Part shown: piece after piece, positions 53,881 through 62,950 of the stretch
Position numbering within the stretch: the first letter of the stretch is position 1
Layout: the number at the start of each line of letters is the position of its first letter
Assembly (NCBI GenBank): GCA_951804985.1
Contig: OX638133.1
Span: 49,816,670 to 49,880,669, forward strand
DNA length: 64,000 nucleotides
Reading direction: 5' to 3'
From: Dryomyza anilis
Lineage: Eukaryota; Arthropoda; Insecta; Diptera; Dryomyzidae
Made by a program: the position numbers and the translations under genes
The notes under the pieces: model-generated
What the model saw: the letters and a program-made list of their open reading frames with translations, nothing else
What the model was told of the DNA's origin: nothing
The model's database searches: none

Positions 53881-54243
53881 AATGAGTAACAGACGGAAAA
53901 TCAGCGGCAGAAAAATCGTCACGGTTATTTTCAGTTGTCCGCCGCAATGTTTAGAGAATAAGAGTTTGGGTCGAATAAATATGTTATCGATGAAACAAAC
54001 GTCTATTTTGAGGGCCTCGAGAAATCGTATTAGTTTGGGGCGCATCAACATTGGCATATTGGACGGTCCAAAATGAGATTATGTTGAAAAATATATTTTT
54101 TTTTCCGAAAAGAGTGTTCCTTATTTAAATGCTCAGGGACTTATTGACCCAAAGTTCTCTGATTCTCATTCATATGGCAAAGATTTGATAGACTTATCTT
54201 TAAAAAATCATTTTGGAAATCAATTTCTTAAATTTAAACTTAC
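53881..54243. other. Intron sequence next to the ACC donor, nothing recognised
   Basis: AT-rich apart from a few GGGCCTCGAG-type words near 54010. It ends at the donor AAG/GTAAGT of the ACC exon (54244). Confidence 0.4.
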
Positions 54244-54437
54244 CTTTGCTTCTGAATCGAAGTTTGCTGGATCAGCTGGCATTTCAACCTCGACTGTCCT
54301 GGTTTCGACAGCAATAACTCCTACCGGTATGCCTCCCAAACGCGCACGTCCAGTGACTACTGTTTTCGCCCAAGGTTCCATTATTTCACCCCATGAACCC
54401 TTATCAAAGAAACCACTTTCCCATTCATCAATATTAA
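54244..54437 (-). CDS. ACC: Acetyl-CoA carboxylase, carboxyltransferase exon (194 bp)
   Basis: Two bases complete the codon split with the upstream exon, then [20 protein letters not shown] follows, with [35 protein letters not shown] and ANFDSEAK. The SGFF..GS..EIM.PWA.TVV.GRARLGG.P block is a hallmark of eukaryotic ACC carboxyltransferase. The acceptor is GGATTTCAG and the donor AAG/GTAAGT, leading into a 9,644-bp intron (44600-54243). The intron towards the upstream exon is only 55 bp. Confidence 0.95.
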
Positions 54438-54492
54438 CTGAAATCCAGACATTGTTAATACATAGAAAACATAAAATTCATCTTAAAATTAC

Positions 54493-55186
54493 CCGGGTTA
54501 ACACGTCCGGCAAGCATCCATCTAGGATCATATGGAGATTTTGTAGGCATGAAACCTACTGGACGATCAATTAGGTCATTTGGAGTAACTATTGGTAAAT
54601 CAGCCCCTGTGAACGCAGGCATGTATGATAACCAGTTTAGTATAGTATATACGCCGTCAAGATCTATAGCCTCTGTTTTATGTGATACTCCATTGTTGTA
54701 CATGATTTGAACTCCACCTAACTGGTTATTTGAAGCATACACTTTTCGACCCAGTAACTTATTTAATGCCGCATAACCAGTAAGTATAATATGAGAATTG
54801 TCAATCTGTATTACACGCTGTCCCAAGCGTACTAAGTAAGATCCAATGCCAATGGTTCGACAAGTTACCATCGAAATTGTAACAATTTCTTCATACGCCT
54901 GAGAAGTCTCCCCCGCGATAAGGCCGGCATATCGTAAATTTTCAACGCCCAGACCATCATCCTTTCCTATAATGTCCGTAATTTTATAACGGGGTTCTCC
55001 TTCATCTTCAATAAGAATTGCACGGACAGAGTTAACGTTAGCTACCTTACTGTAGTCTTCAGTTGTAAGGTACAGATATTTGAAACCCTTATCTGGTTCT
55101 TCGGGATCCTCCCACGCCACCTTAAATAGCGCTTTGACTTCCTCGGCGAGACCAATACGCGCGCCACTATTTACAGAAACGTAAAT
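54493..55186 (-). CDS. ACC: Acetyl-CoA carboxylase, carboxyltransferase N-lobe exon
   Basis: The exon opens in phase 0 after TTCGCAG with [20 protein letters not shown] and runs 231 codons plus one base to the donor CCGG/GTAATT. Conserved blocks are [33 protein letters not shown] (Arg and Gly of the CoA/carboxyl site in the family), [35 protein letters not shown] and the [13 protein letters not shown] region. It forms the acetyl-CoA binding N-lobe. No damage is seen. The exon encoding the preceding RASELAR-type segment is not found up to 64 kb, so the upstream intron exceeds 8.8 kb. Confidence 0.95.
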
Positions 55187-55277
55187 CTGCGAACAATAAT
55201 AATTTTAATAAAAAATATTTAAGTTTTAAATTATTTTAGTTCATATATATTAAAAGCATTAGCACGTTTACAACTCA

Positions 55278-55606
55278 GGGCCGTTTTCACAATGTTCGGT
55301 TACGTTAAAATTTATCTGTAGTTAACTAGCAGATATCCTAACTTTCAGAATAACGTTTCCGTTAAATATTTTCATTTTCACCAACACAAATTATTTAACA
55401 CCTTATGATATTTTGCGACATTGCATTTTGGTATTTCGGGAACAATTTTATACACAAATTTCAGCATAATTTTTTCAATGGATTGTCAAAATCTGTCGGT
55501 TATAAATATAACGATTGTGAAATATAATGATTGTGAAATCGAATTTTGGGCAAACTTTCGGTTAAAGTGGATGTTAATATTTAACTAGATATTGTGAAAA
55601 CGGCCC
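55278..55606. mobile_element. 329-bp MITE with GGGCCGTTTTCACAAT ends
   Basis: GGGCCGTTTTCACAATGTTC at the left is mirrored by GATATTGTGAAAACGGCCC at the right; TCA and TTA lie outside, compatible with a TNA-type target. The interior shares a GTTTCCGTTAAATATTT block with the decayed copy at 15.64-16.1 kb. It lies 91 bp upstream of the ACC exon start, inside the intron. Confidence 0.8.
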
Positions 55607-55814
55607 TTAAATTGTTATTTGCATCAAAAAATATAGGGGGAAATGGGAACAAATTTGCCATTGCACATGTTTCTATAAATTTAGAAAAAAAAATTAAGTG
55701 TTGCTTGAAATGAAATCAACTTTTTTATACGTGTATATCAAATGACTTCCTTTTAATTGCTTTTAAAGAACTAATGAAAATGCGAAACTTATAAGGCTTT
55801 TGAGGATCAACACA
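55607..55814. other. Short AT-rich spacer
   Basis: Nothing coding or repetitive stands out between the MITE and the RTE fragment. Confidence 0.4.
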
Positions 55815-55995
55815 CTTTGAACAATCCGAATTGAGAATAGCCTCTCCGATACGTTTGATACTGAATGAGGTAACAGACAATTCGATCTCGTGTGAATAAT
55901 TTAACCTGATAGTGGTGGTGAAGATTATAAGAGCTGCCGAACTTCATAACAATGTGACTTTCTTCAATAAGAGTGTCATGCTGCTCGAATTTATT
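55815..55995 (+). pseudogene. RTE-type LINE reverse transcriptase fragment
   Basis: KIIRAAELHNNVTFFNKSVM followed by LL, with EPFDTE just upstream in another frame, matches the EPFHTERGFRQGD to KIVRAAELRQSGTILNKSVM part of the intact RTE copy at 23.6-26.6 kb. The catalytic YADD that should follow is lost. Several stops are present. Confidence 0.75.
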
Positions 55996-56238
55996 AATTA
56001 CATAAAATTTAAAATATTTATATTTTTTGTATAATCAAGCATTCAAAATAAATTTAAAAAGAAGGAACTTTTATTGTTAATTTTCGGTTTTTTATTCAGT
56101 TCGTGGTTTCGTATTCTTATTTATTGTTTCTCTTAAATTAACTTAAAACTAAACTTTAATTTTAATAAACAATAATATAATACTTTATTGACGATCGGTA
56201 ACGTGAAACAAAACAAAATGCCAAGCTTGCAAATATTT
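55996..56238. other. AT-rich spacer
   Basis: No feature is recognisable. Confidence 0.4.
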
Positions 56239-56410
56239 CATGCGACCGGCCATCGCCGTTCAACACTAAATAGCGCTTCACAATAAATTAAACAACTACT
56301 GAACAATCAATGCATGCGACCAACCATCGTTGTTCAACAAGCAAAATGTCCCGAAGTGTCATTCAAAAATATGAGAGCATGCAAATCGGGCCAGCCATCG
56401 CTGTCCATGA
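56239..56410. repeat. Three spaced CATGCGACCRRCCATCG blocks
   Basis: CATGCGACCGGCCATCGCCG (56239), CATGCGACCAACCATCGTTG (56313) and a diverged CATGCAAATCGGGCCAGCCA (56379) recur at 65-75 bp spacing, each followed by a TTCAAC- or TCCATG-type end. They resemble a decayed tandem repeat. Confidence 0.6.
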
Positions 56411-56452
56411 ATTGCACAGTCCAAATATCTTTAACTGCTCGCCACCGATCGT

Positions 56453-56560
56453 CACATTAAGAAAACAGAATATTTATGAGAGTGTTGCTGCAACTAAGAG
56501 TGTCAAATATTTGACTTGAATAATTTGCAACTGCATCTTCCATCTTTCGTTTTCTTAGTG
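56453..56560. mobile_element. Short derivative of the CACTAAGAAAAC MITE
   Basis: The left end CACATTAAGAAAACAGAATA, with TGAGAGTGTTGCTGCAACTA inside, matches the left part of the 10.6-kb element (CACTAAGAAAACAAGATG, AAAGTCTTGCTGCAACTA). The right end CGTTTTCTTAGTG matches its right TIR. About 750 bp of interior is missing. Confidence 0.7.
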
Positions 56561-57299
56561 CAACGTTAAATGAACAATGTTTGGCGAATGTCGTTGATTC
56601 AGTGATGCCGACTTAGTGGGTTTCCCGCTAAATCTGGTGGGTTTTAAAAAATAAAACGAGAAAAAATTGTACGGTGGACAGTGGGTTTTTTTTGATGGGT
56701 TTTTAGTTTCTAGAGTGTTTTTATAATTTAGCGGTTTTTTTTTATTAAATTTAATTGAAATTATACTTTTTATATTGTATAACTTTACCTTGAAAAGCAA
56801 TACAGAGGTGATTGTAGGTTTTTGGACCTAAGTTGCTAACTGTTCGAATGTATAAAGAATGATTCGGACCCAATACACTTCAAGATTTAGTGCATTTCGT
56901 TATGTTTTCTATTCGTTAAGATCTGTAACTTTGTATTTAAATAAAATAAAATAAGAAAAGCATTTTCTACAATATGCATATCGTCGAGGTGGTAAGACTC
57001 GCCAATAGAATTTTTACAAAAACTTTTTTTAAAATATAATTTTTTTAATACTATAAAAATTAAAACCTTTTAAATACCATGTTCTCTTTAATGTCTGCTA
57101 ATGTAGGGGTCTTATAGATTAGAAACCGTCGCATACAAAAGTATTTTTATAAACCTATTATTAAAATTTTTAAAAGTAATGGCAGTCAGTTTTGTCTGAA
57201 TAATTTTGTTGTCCTTAGATTTTTAATTATTCCTAGTTCCTATTTCCTAGTTAAATGTAAATAAAATTCGATAAAAAGCCAACTCTCTTTTATTAAATT
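56561..57299. other. AT-rich intronic spacer, no gene
   Basis: Several T-rich runs occur. No coding, TIR or tandem structure was found. Confidence 0.4.
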
Positions 57300-58500
57300 T
57301 TTTTTATTTTTTATTTACTTGTCTTCATTATAATTTAAAAGCCTTCAAGGCCAATAACAAATTACTAGCTATATATACATATAATCATGTGCTTAAATCT
57401 AAATCAATAAAAATAACTAATAATATTTATATACAACACAGCTTCCCAATATACAAAAAAAAAATGAACATTTTAAAAGGTATCAATTATATGGTCATCA
57501 GCGATGTAACAAAATCCAAACATAAATCATGAAAAATAGAATTTACAACAAACAAATATTAGAAAAAGTTACAAAATGTATCTTTCAAACCATGAAGGGA
57601 AGATTTTTGTTTGCAACTTATAAATTATTATCGCGAGCGTATTCTAGGAGATTCCTTTTAAAGACATTAATAGAGCTTGAAAAACCTGTTAAATTTCTAG
57701 GCAATGTATTCGAGCTCCGAGTAATCCTTATTTGAAATGATCGCTCAAATATAGAGGTAGATATTCTAGGAAATACAATTTGAACATGTCTAGAAGAACG
57801 AGAAAAAACGAAATTATGTACAAGATAATCAGGCACTTGAATTTTTACAGTTTTGAAAAAATGAATTAAATTTCTGAATTTAATGAAATTTAAGAATGAA
57901 CAGTAAAGAAAACGTAAAATGTAGGGAGACACGTGATCACGCAACTTTACATTATATAGAAAACGAATAATTCTATTGAATAGAAGTTGTATTCTTTTTA
58001 TTTTATAGTGAAGTGTTCCTGAGAAAACCTCCAGGCAATATGTCAATGTAGACATAAGTAGAGCACGTACTAATTTAATGCTTATAAACAATGGCAAATA
58101 CAAATTTAAGCTATATAGTTTCTGTAGAATGAAATTTATTTTTGAGCTTAAACTATTGATATGTGCACTGAAAGATAACTGATTATCAATTATTACGACT
58201 AAAGATTTTATTTCATTTACAAAATCTATAGTAACATCGATAATGAGAATGGAGAAGCTTACAGGGGCAGAATTAGGTTTCGTAAAGTTCAGGGCTTTAG
58301 TTTTATTAGGATTGATATTTAGATAATTAGACGCCATCCATGTTGCCACATTATTGATATTAAATAGATTCTAGAACATCAAGAAAATGCGTTCACCAGA
58401 GAAGAGTAGTTGGATATCGTCAGCATATACAAAAGGCACACATGTACAACATAAATAAAATTGGTCCCAGTACAGTACAGATCATGGCGGAACACCATTA
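57300..58500 (-). pseudogene. LINE 3' part: C-terminal RT region
   Basis: Frame 58349-57618 (243 codons, open) reads MASNYLNINPNKTKALNF, SLVVIIDNQLSFSAHINSLS, LLMSTLTYCLEVFSGTLHYK, IKRIQLLFNRIIRFLYNVKL and SSNTLPRNLTGFSSSINVFK, the region after the RT active site. Just upstream another frame holds DDIQLLFSG, the FADD-box surroundings. An A-rich tail near 57300 marks the 3' end. It belongs to the same broad LINE group as the 51-52.7 kb copy but is not the same element. It is 5'-truncated. Confidence 0.75.
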
Positions 58501-58677
58501 ATAATATTTAACATCGTAGATGTCAGTTAAGTATGAATATATAATTTCACTTCATTTACTTAAAAGAAAAATGAATATATAAAATAATAAAATAAAACAT
58601 AATTTATACACTCAATAAACATATTTTTTAATACCTAAAATCGTTATTTTCCAGAAAAAGGGGGTCGTTTTGACCCC
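58501..58677. other. Spacer left of the copia element
   Basis: Contains AAAAAGGGGGTCGTTTTGACCCC, a small hairpin, at 58655-58677 exactly where the 3' LTR of the copia element is cut. Confidence 0.4.
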
Positions 58678-58761
58678 AGACAAAAGCTATGTAGTTGTCT
58701 AACATATGTCAATTACATTGTAGCTCTTATTCTATTACAATATATAAATTATATTACAACA
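58678..58761 (-). repeat. Truncated 3' LTR of the copia element
   Basis: Starts (minus strand) TGTTGTAATATAATTTATAT after the polypurine-like GTGAGGG and matches the 5' LTR for about 84 bp through AGACAACTACATAGCTTTTG, then stops. About half of the LTR is lost. Confidence 0.85.
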
Positions 58762-58769
58762 CCCTCACT
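58762..58769 (-). other. Polypurine tract of the copia element
   Basis: Minus-strand GTGAGGG directly precedes the 3' LTR start TGTTGT. Confidence 0.5.
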
Positions 58770-58864
58770 AGGCTTCAATTTAAATAATTTCATTAAATGT
58801 ATTCAATTTATACAAAATTATTGAATTCAAGATATTTAAAATATTGTTGATAAATGAAACGCTG

Positions 58865-59501
58865 CTACCATGGACATAAACTCGGCTTCGTACCATGTCG
58901 TAGAACGTCGCTCATCTTGGTGGCCCAGTCAGCGTCGCAGTAGCCATCCATTTGATATTCTATGTTCTTCCGATACGTCAATTCATATCGATAGTACCCT
59001 TCAACTAGCGAAGTACCCCCTTCACTGCTGACCAATACGCTTTCCATAGTTCGTGTTGTAACGACTTAGCACACTCACAGCAAAAGCTATATCTGGACGA
59101 CTGATTTGCGCTGCATACATAATGCAGCCGATCGCTTCCTGGTATGGAACAGATTCCATCTCTCGCCGTTCTTCCTCAGATTTAGGACACATTTCTTTTG
59201 ACAAACGTTGATTTGGGTCCATCGGTGTATTCACTGGATTGCTGTCAGTCATTTTGAAGCGATGCAGAATGTCTGATAGATATTGTTTTTGATCTATGGA
59301 AATCGACCCATCGTCGTTTCGCACTATGTGTATACCAAGAACAGATGTAACAGCTCCCATGTCCTTCAAAATTAGTATGTCATCGACATATACTGTCAAC
59401 ACGATGGTATCCTGCAACGAATGCTTGAAGTAAATACATTGATCGACGATCTTGTGAAACGTAATAGCTGTGTCAGTACAGAATTCAGCTTCATGTTCCA
59501 C
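58865..59501 (-). pseudogene. Copia element: RT end and RNase H
   Basis: Frame 59501-59022 has IVLTVYVDDILIL (catalytic YVDD), RNDDGSISIDQKQYLSDILH, SVPYQEAIGCIMYAAQISRP and DIAFAVSVLSRYN; frame 59047-58865 has LTYRKNIEYQMDGYCDADWA, an RNase H-like segment. About 20 residues are missing after DDILIL, and the frames break near 59040. The RNase H end is missing or unreadable. Confidence 0.85.
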
Positions 59502-59956
59502 ACCCTACTCGACTGTTTCAATCCATATAGTGATTTACGAAGATGACACACTTTATTGGTTTGATCCGAATAGCCTTGCGGTTGACGCATATATATTTCT
59601 TCATTCAATTCTCCTTGCAAGAACGCTGCAACCATTTGATGAATCTTCATGTCGAATTTCACCGCAAGGGCCAAAAGAAATCGTATTGAAGAATATCGAG
59701 CAACCGGAGAGTACGTCTCATCATAGTCGATACCTCTGACTTGGGAGTAGCCCTTGACGACAAGTCGAGCCTTGTGTCGATCGACATCACCAGCTGCGTT
59801 CCGTTTGACCTTGAACACCCATTTGCTGGCAATTGCCTTCCGTCCGGGAGGTAAATCCGTGAGTTCCCATGTCTGGTTCTCTTTTAAAGCATTGTACTCA
59901 CATTGCATTGCGTCGCGCCATGCTTTGCTATGCGCACCGCTCAATGCTTCATGCAC
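59396..59956 (-). pseudogene. Copia element: reverse transcriptase N-terminal half
   Basis: The frame contains WRDAMQCEYNALKENQTWEL, ASKWVFKVKRNAAGDVDRHK, ARLVVKGYSQVRGIDYDETY, SPVARYSSIRFLLALAVKFD, QMVAAFLQGELNEEIYMRQP and HLRKSLYGLKQSSRVWN, the classical Ty1/copia RT order. The first catalytic Asp region normally reads QMDV.TAFL; here it is QMVAAFL, so the Asp is missing. That change alone would kill polymerase activity. Confidence 0.9.
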
Positions 59957-60025
59957 GGACGCTGGCTCACTTTAATCAGCAATCGATGCCAATTGACTTC
60001 CGCTGCAGCATCACGATTACATTCG

Positions 60026-60982
60026 TCATCTGAAATGTTTACGAGGATTCCTCTCGTCAACGCTGCCATCACTTTCACTAAATCCGAATAGAGGACTCTG
60101 CTCGTTAAGGCTGTCATAACCCTCACTGAATCCCAGCAGAGGACTCTGCACGTTAAGGCTGCCAATACCCTCACTGAATCCGACATTCGATGCATTCAAA
60201 CTATTATACGTAGTTGCAGGCGACGTATGTGTAGGCAGGCCATCTACATTTTGCACTTCACAAACATCGTACGATTCACAATCGTCGTTCACAGCATCGC
60301 TGTCGCTATCGTCATCGCCGATCAACTCAACTGAACACGTAGTTGCATTGCGTGTCTTCGATGATAAAATAACATTATTAGCAATATCTTTATTTTCAGT
60401 TACCGTTTTGTTTTGGTTTTCGAAAAAAGTGACATCACGGCTTACACTCGTCTGCTTTGTCCTTACGTTGTATAATCTGTACGCCTTCGATTTTTCGCTG
60501 TACCCAAGAAAAATACACTCGACCGACTTCGAGTCCAATTTGCGTCGATGCTCCTTTGGAATATGTACCATCGCTTTACATCCAAATACACGTAACGTAG
60601 TTAAGTCCGGTTTCACGTTCGACCAAATTTCCTCTGGCGTAGTTCTCTTCATGCCCCTGCATGGAGTTCTATTTATTAAAAACGCTGCTGTGGCGGCTGC
60701 CTCCGCCCAATATTGTTTGTGCAAGTCGGCATCAATGAGCATACAACGTACTTTTTCGATGATTGAACGGTTCATCCGTTCGGCGACCCCGTTTTGCTCC
60801 GGCGTATAAGGCGCTGTAAGTTGATGCAAAATGCCGTGCTGTGCCGTGAACGTATCAAATTGTTTGTTGCAAAACTCCTTGCCATTATCAGATCTCAATA
60901 TTTTTATAGTAGAGTTTTGTTGGTTTTCAACCAATTTTTTTAAATCCACAAACAAGTTAAAAACTTCACATTTCCGCTTCAT
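60026..60982 (-). pseudogene. Copia element: integrase, C-terminal part
   Basis: The frame reads KILRSDNGKEFCNKQFDTFT, HGILHQLTAPYTPEQNGVAE, RMNRSIIEKVRCMLIDADLH and KPDLTTLRVFGCKAMVHIPK (integrase core second half, Glu in NGVAERMN), then VECIFLGYSEKSKAYRLYNV and an acidic linker. Near its end are two copies of a GFSEGIGSLNVQSPL-like 16-residue unit plus a third partial (60075-60185). A frame change at about 60975 separates it from the first core half. Confidence 0.85.
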
Positions 60983-62380
60983 TGGATAAATAAAAACTTT
61001 TGTTAAAATCGTCGATAAATGTCAACCAATCGAGCACCACCGAATGAGTTGACAGCGGCCCGCAAACGTCAGTGTGAATTATTTGTAATATTTCCGTAGC
61101 ACGATCTCCAGCTTCCTTAAATGAAGCGCGCGTTTGTTTGCCTTCCTCGCAAACAGTGCACTGATCAAGAGTACCATTCGGGAAATCGATGCCATCTACC
61201 GAACTCTTAATACGCTTTAAATTAGTTTCGCATGCATGTCCCATGCGTCGATGCCACAGATTTTGATTTGTCGTTACAGCTAGTGCTGATGGATTTTGTT
61301 TTGTTGCACAGTTTAATCGATACAAATCGTCTACTAGCGGCGCTATGGCCAACAATTTTGCACTTTCATCAAATACAAGCGTTTTTCCATGTCTTGCCAT
61401 CTGACTTACCGACATTAAATTAGCACAAATGTTCGGTATACACAAAACATCTTTCACAGTGACTTGTTCAATATTTGATTCATTATTAGACTTTATTGCC
61501 ATTCGCACATCACCAGAACACTGCACATTTAGACGCCCATTGTCCCCAACAATAATTTCTTTGGACTTTGGCGCACGCAAATCACACAAATTGCTCGAAT
61601 TCATTGTCATATGTGCTGAGGCTCCTGAGTCTATAAACCATTCAGTTGCTGTTTCTGTTTTTGCAACAAGTGACGTTGAAGCCAACAACAAATTGTCCTT
61701 TACTCTATTTGTATTTGATGGACATTTGTTTGCATAATGGCCTTTTTCATTACATTGAAAACACACAATTGATGATTTTCTTTTTGATTTCGGTTTTCGA
61801 TTATTTGTGTGCTTTTTTGAAATCAGTGCCATCGCGTCACAGCTCGTAGTTTCATGCCGAACCTCTTGTAGCAGGTTTGTGCGTACCAAGTCTGTAGTTA
61901 GTGCCTTACTACTATTCGCAAGTGCCATCACCATTGACCTATAATCATCTGGCAGCCCGCTCAGCATGATTTGTGCCACAATATCGTCTGGAATGTTTGT
62001 GCCTGACTTATCTAACTTTTGTTGTGTGCTAATCATTTTGTTGACGTAATCCTTCATCGAAGTGCAGCTGTCCAACTCCAGTCGCATCAAATATTTCAAC
62101 AAATCCATGCGACGCAACACACCGTTGTCCTCGTATGCAGTCTCGAGCGCAACCCACGCGTCTTTCGCCGTGGTGCAATTTTGAACGTACGAATAATTTG
62201 ACGGTTCTAGCAGCAAACCAAGCGCAGAAATCGCATGCAAATTTTTCGTGGAGTCTCCCTCCGATCCCTCGATGCAAGGCCTTTCAGCACAAGGTGGGAT
62301 TTTGCTGCAAATATCCACACATCGTAATTTTCTCGCCCTTTCAACTTTCCAATTTTGTCGTTGCCCATACTTGCAAATGC
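60966..62380 (-). pseudogene. Copia element: Gag, protease and integrase N-terminus
   Basis: Gag starts at Met about 62367 (MGNDKIGKLKGRENYDVWIF) in one frame and continues after a frameshift near 62290 in the frame ending 60966: LGLLLEPSNYSYVQNCTTAK, MISTQQKLDKSGTNIPDDIV, a CCHC knuckle CFQCNEKGHYANKC (about 61770-61725), the protease motif WFIDSGASAHMT (about 61640-61607), LWHRRMGHACETNLKRI of the pre-integrase zinc region and LQIIHTDVCGPLSTHS with TFIDDF of the integrase core. Order and motifs are those of Ty1/copia. The element is inactive because of frame breaks. Confidence 0.88.
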
Positions 62381-62525
62381 GATGTGATCTAACCTCAAAA
62401 TCACAAATGCAATTAATATAAATGAAAATGACTTTATTACTTTCGCGCAAAAAGAAAACGAATAAAGATCGCGATGCAAACGTTATTAATTATATTTCAA
62501 TTGCAAAATTCAACAAGAATCGTGA

Positions 62526-62536
62526 GGCCCATAACC
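62526..62536 (-). other. Primer binding site of the copia element
   Basis: Minus-strand GGTTATGGGCC directly follows the LTR end TACATCA. This is the internal initiator-tRNA-Met half-molecule site used by copia (family knowledge). Confidence 0.75.
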
Positions 62537-62693
62537 TGATGTAAATGGATTTTAGTTGAATAAATGAAACACGTTTTGCTGCTTCGAGATCAAAGTTGAG
62601 AGAGAGATTTATTAAGACAAAAGCTATGCAGTTGTCAAACATATGTCAATTACATTGTAGCTCTTATTATATTACAATATATAAATTACAACA
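62537..62693 (-). repeat. 5' LTR of the copia element (157 bp)
   Basis: On the minus strand starts TGTTGTAATTTATATATTGT and ends CATTTACATCA next to the PBS. It contains AATAAATCTCTC and a TATATATTG stretch. It matches the truncated 3' LTR over 84 bp with about 90 percent identity, apart from a few changes and a small insertion. It is very short for copia-type LTRs (usually 250-300 bp). Confidence 0.8.
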
Positions 62694-62950
62694 AAAGGTA
62701 ACTATACACTTTTAAAGGGTAATGTGTATATTACATATAATGCGTAAATAACACTACACAACAGCCATTCTGCGCAGCAGTCAAGGTTAATTTTGTATTA
62801 TGTAAAATGACGCCCTTATTCCGAAAATATGCTTTAATAATGTTTCTTTTGATAGGTTTAGAAAATATGGGCCAAGTCATTGGCCCATAGCTTTCATAAA
62901 GGTGGTCACATGTATTTGCAAATATCTCGCGTTCTAAATAACACATATGA
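62694..62950. other. Spacer, no gene
   Basis: The 71-codon minus-strand frame (62946-62731) has no recognisable motif. No other structure is visible. Confidence 0.4.

Noticed and set aside
60348..60809. 153-codon plus-strand frame with hydrophobic start
   Set aside because: It is antisense to the copia integrase and explained by it.
62731..62946. 71-codon minus-strand frame as a missing upstream ACC exon
   Set aside because: It has no similarity to ACC and no splice sites in the right phase; it looks like chance coding.
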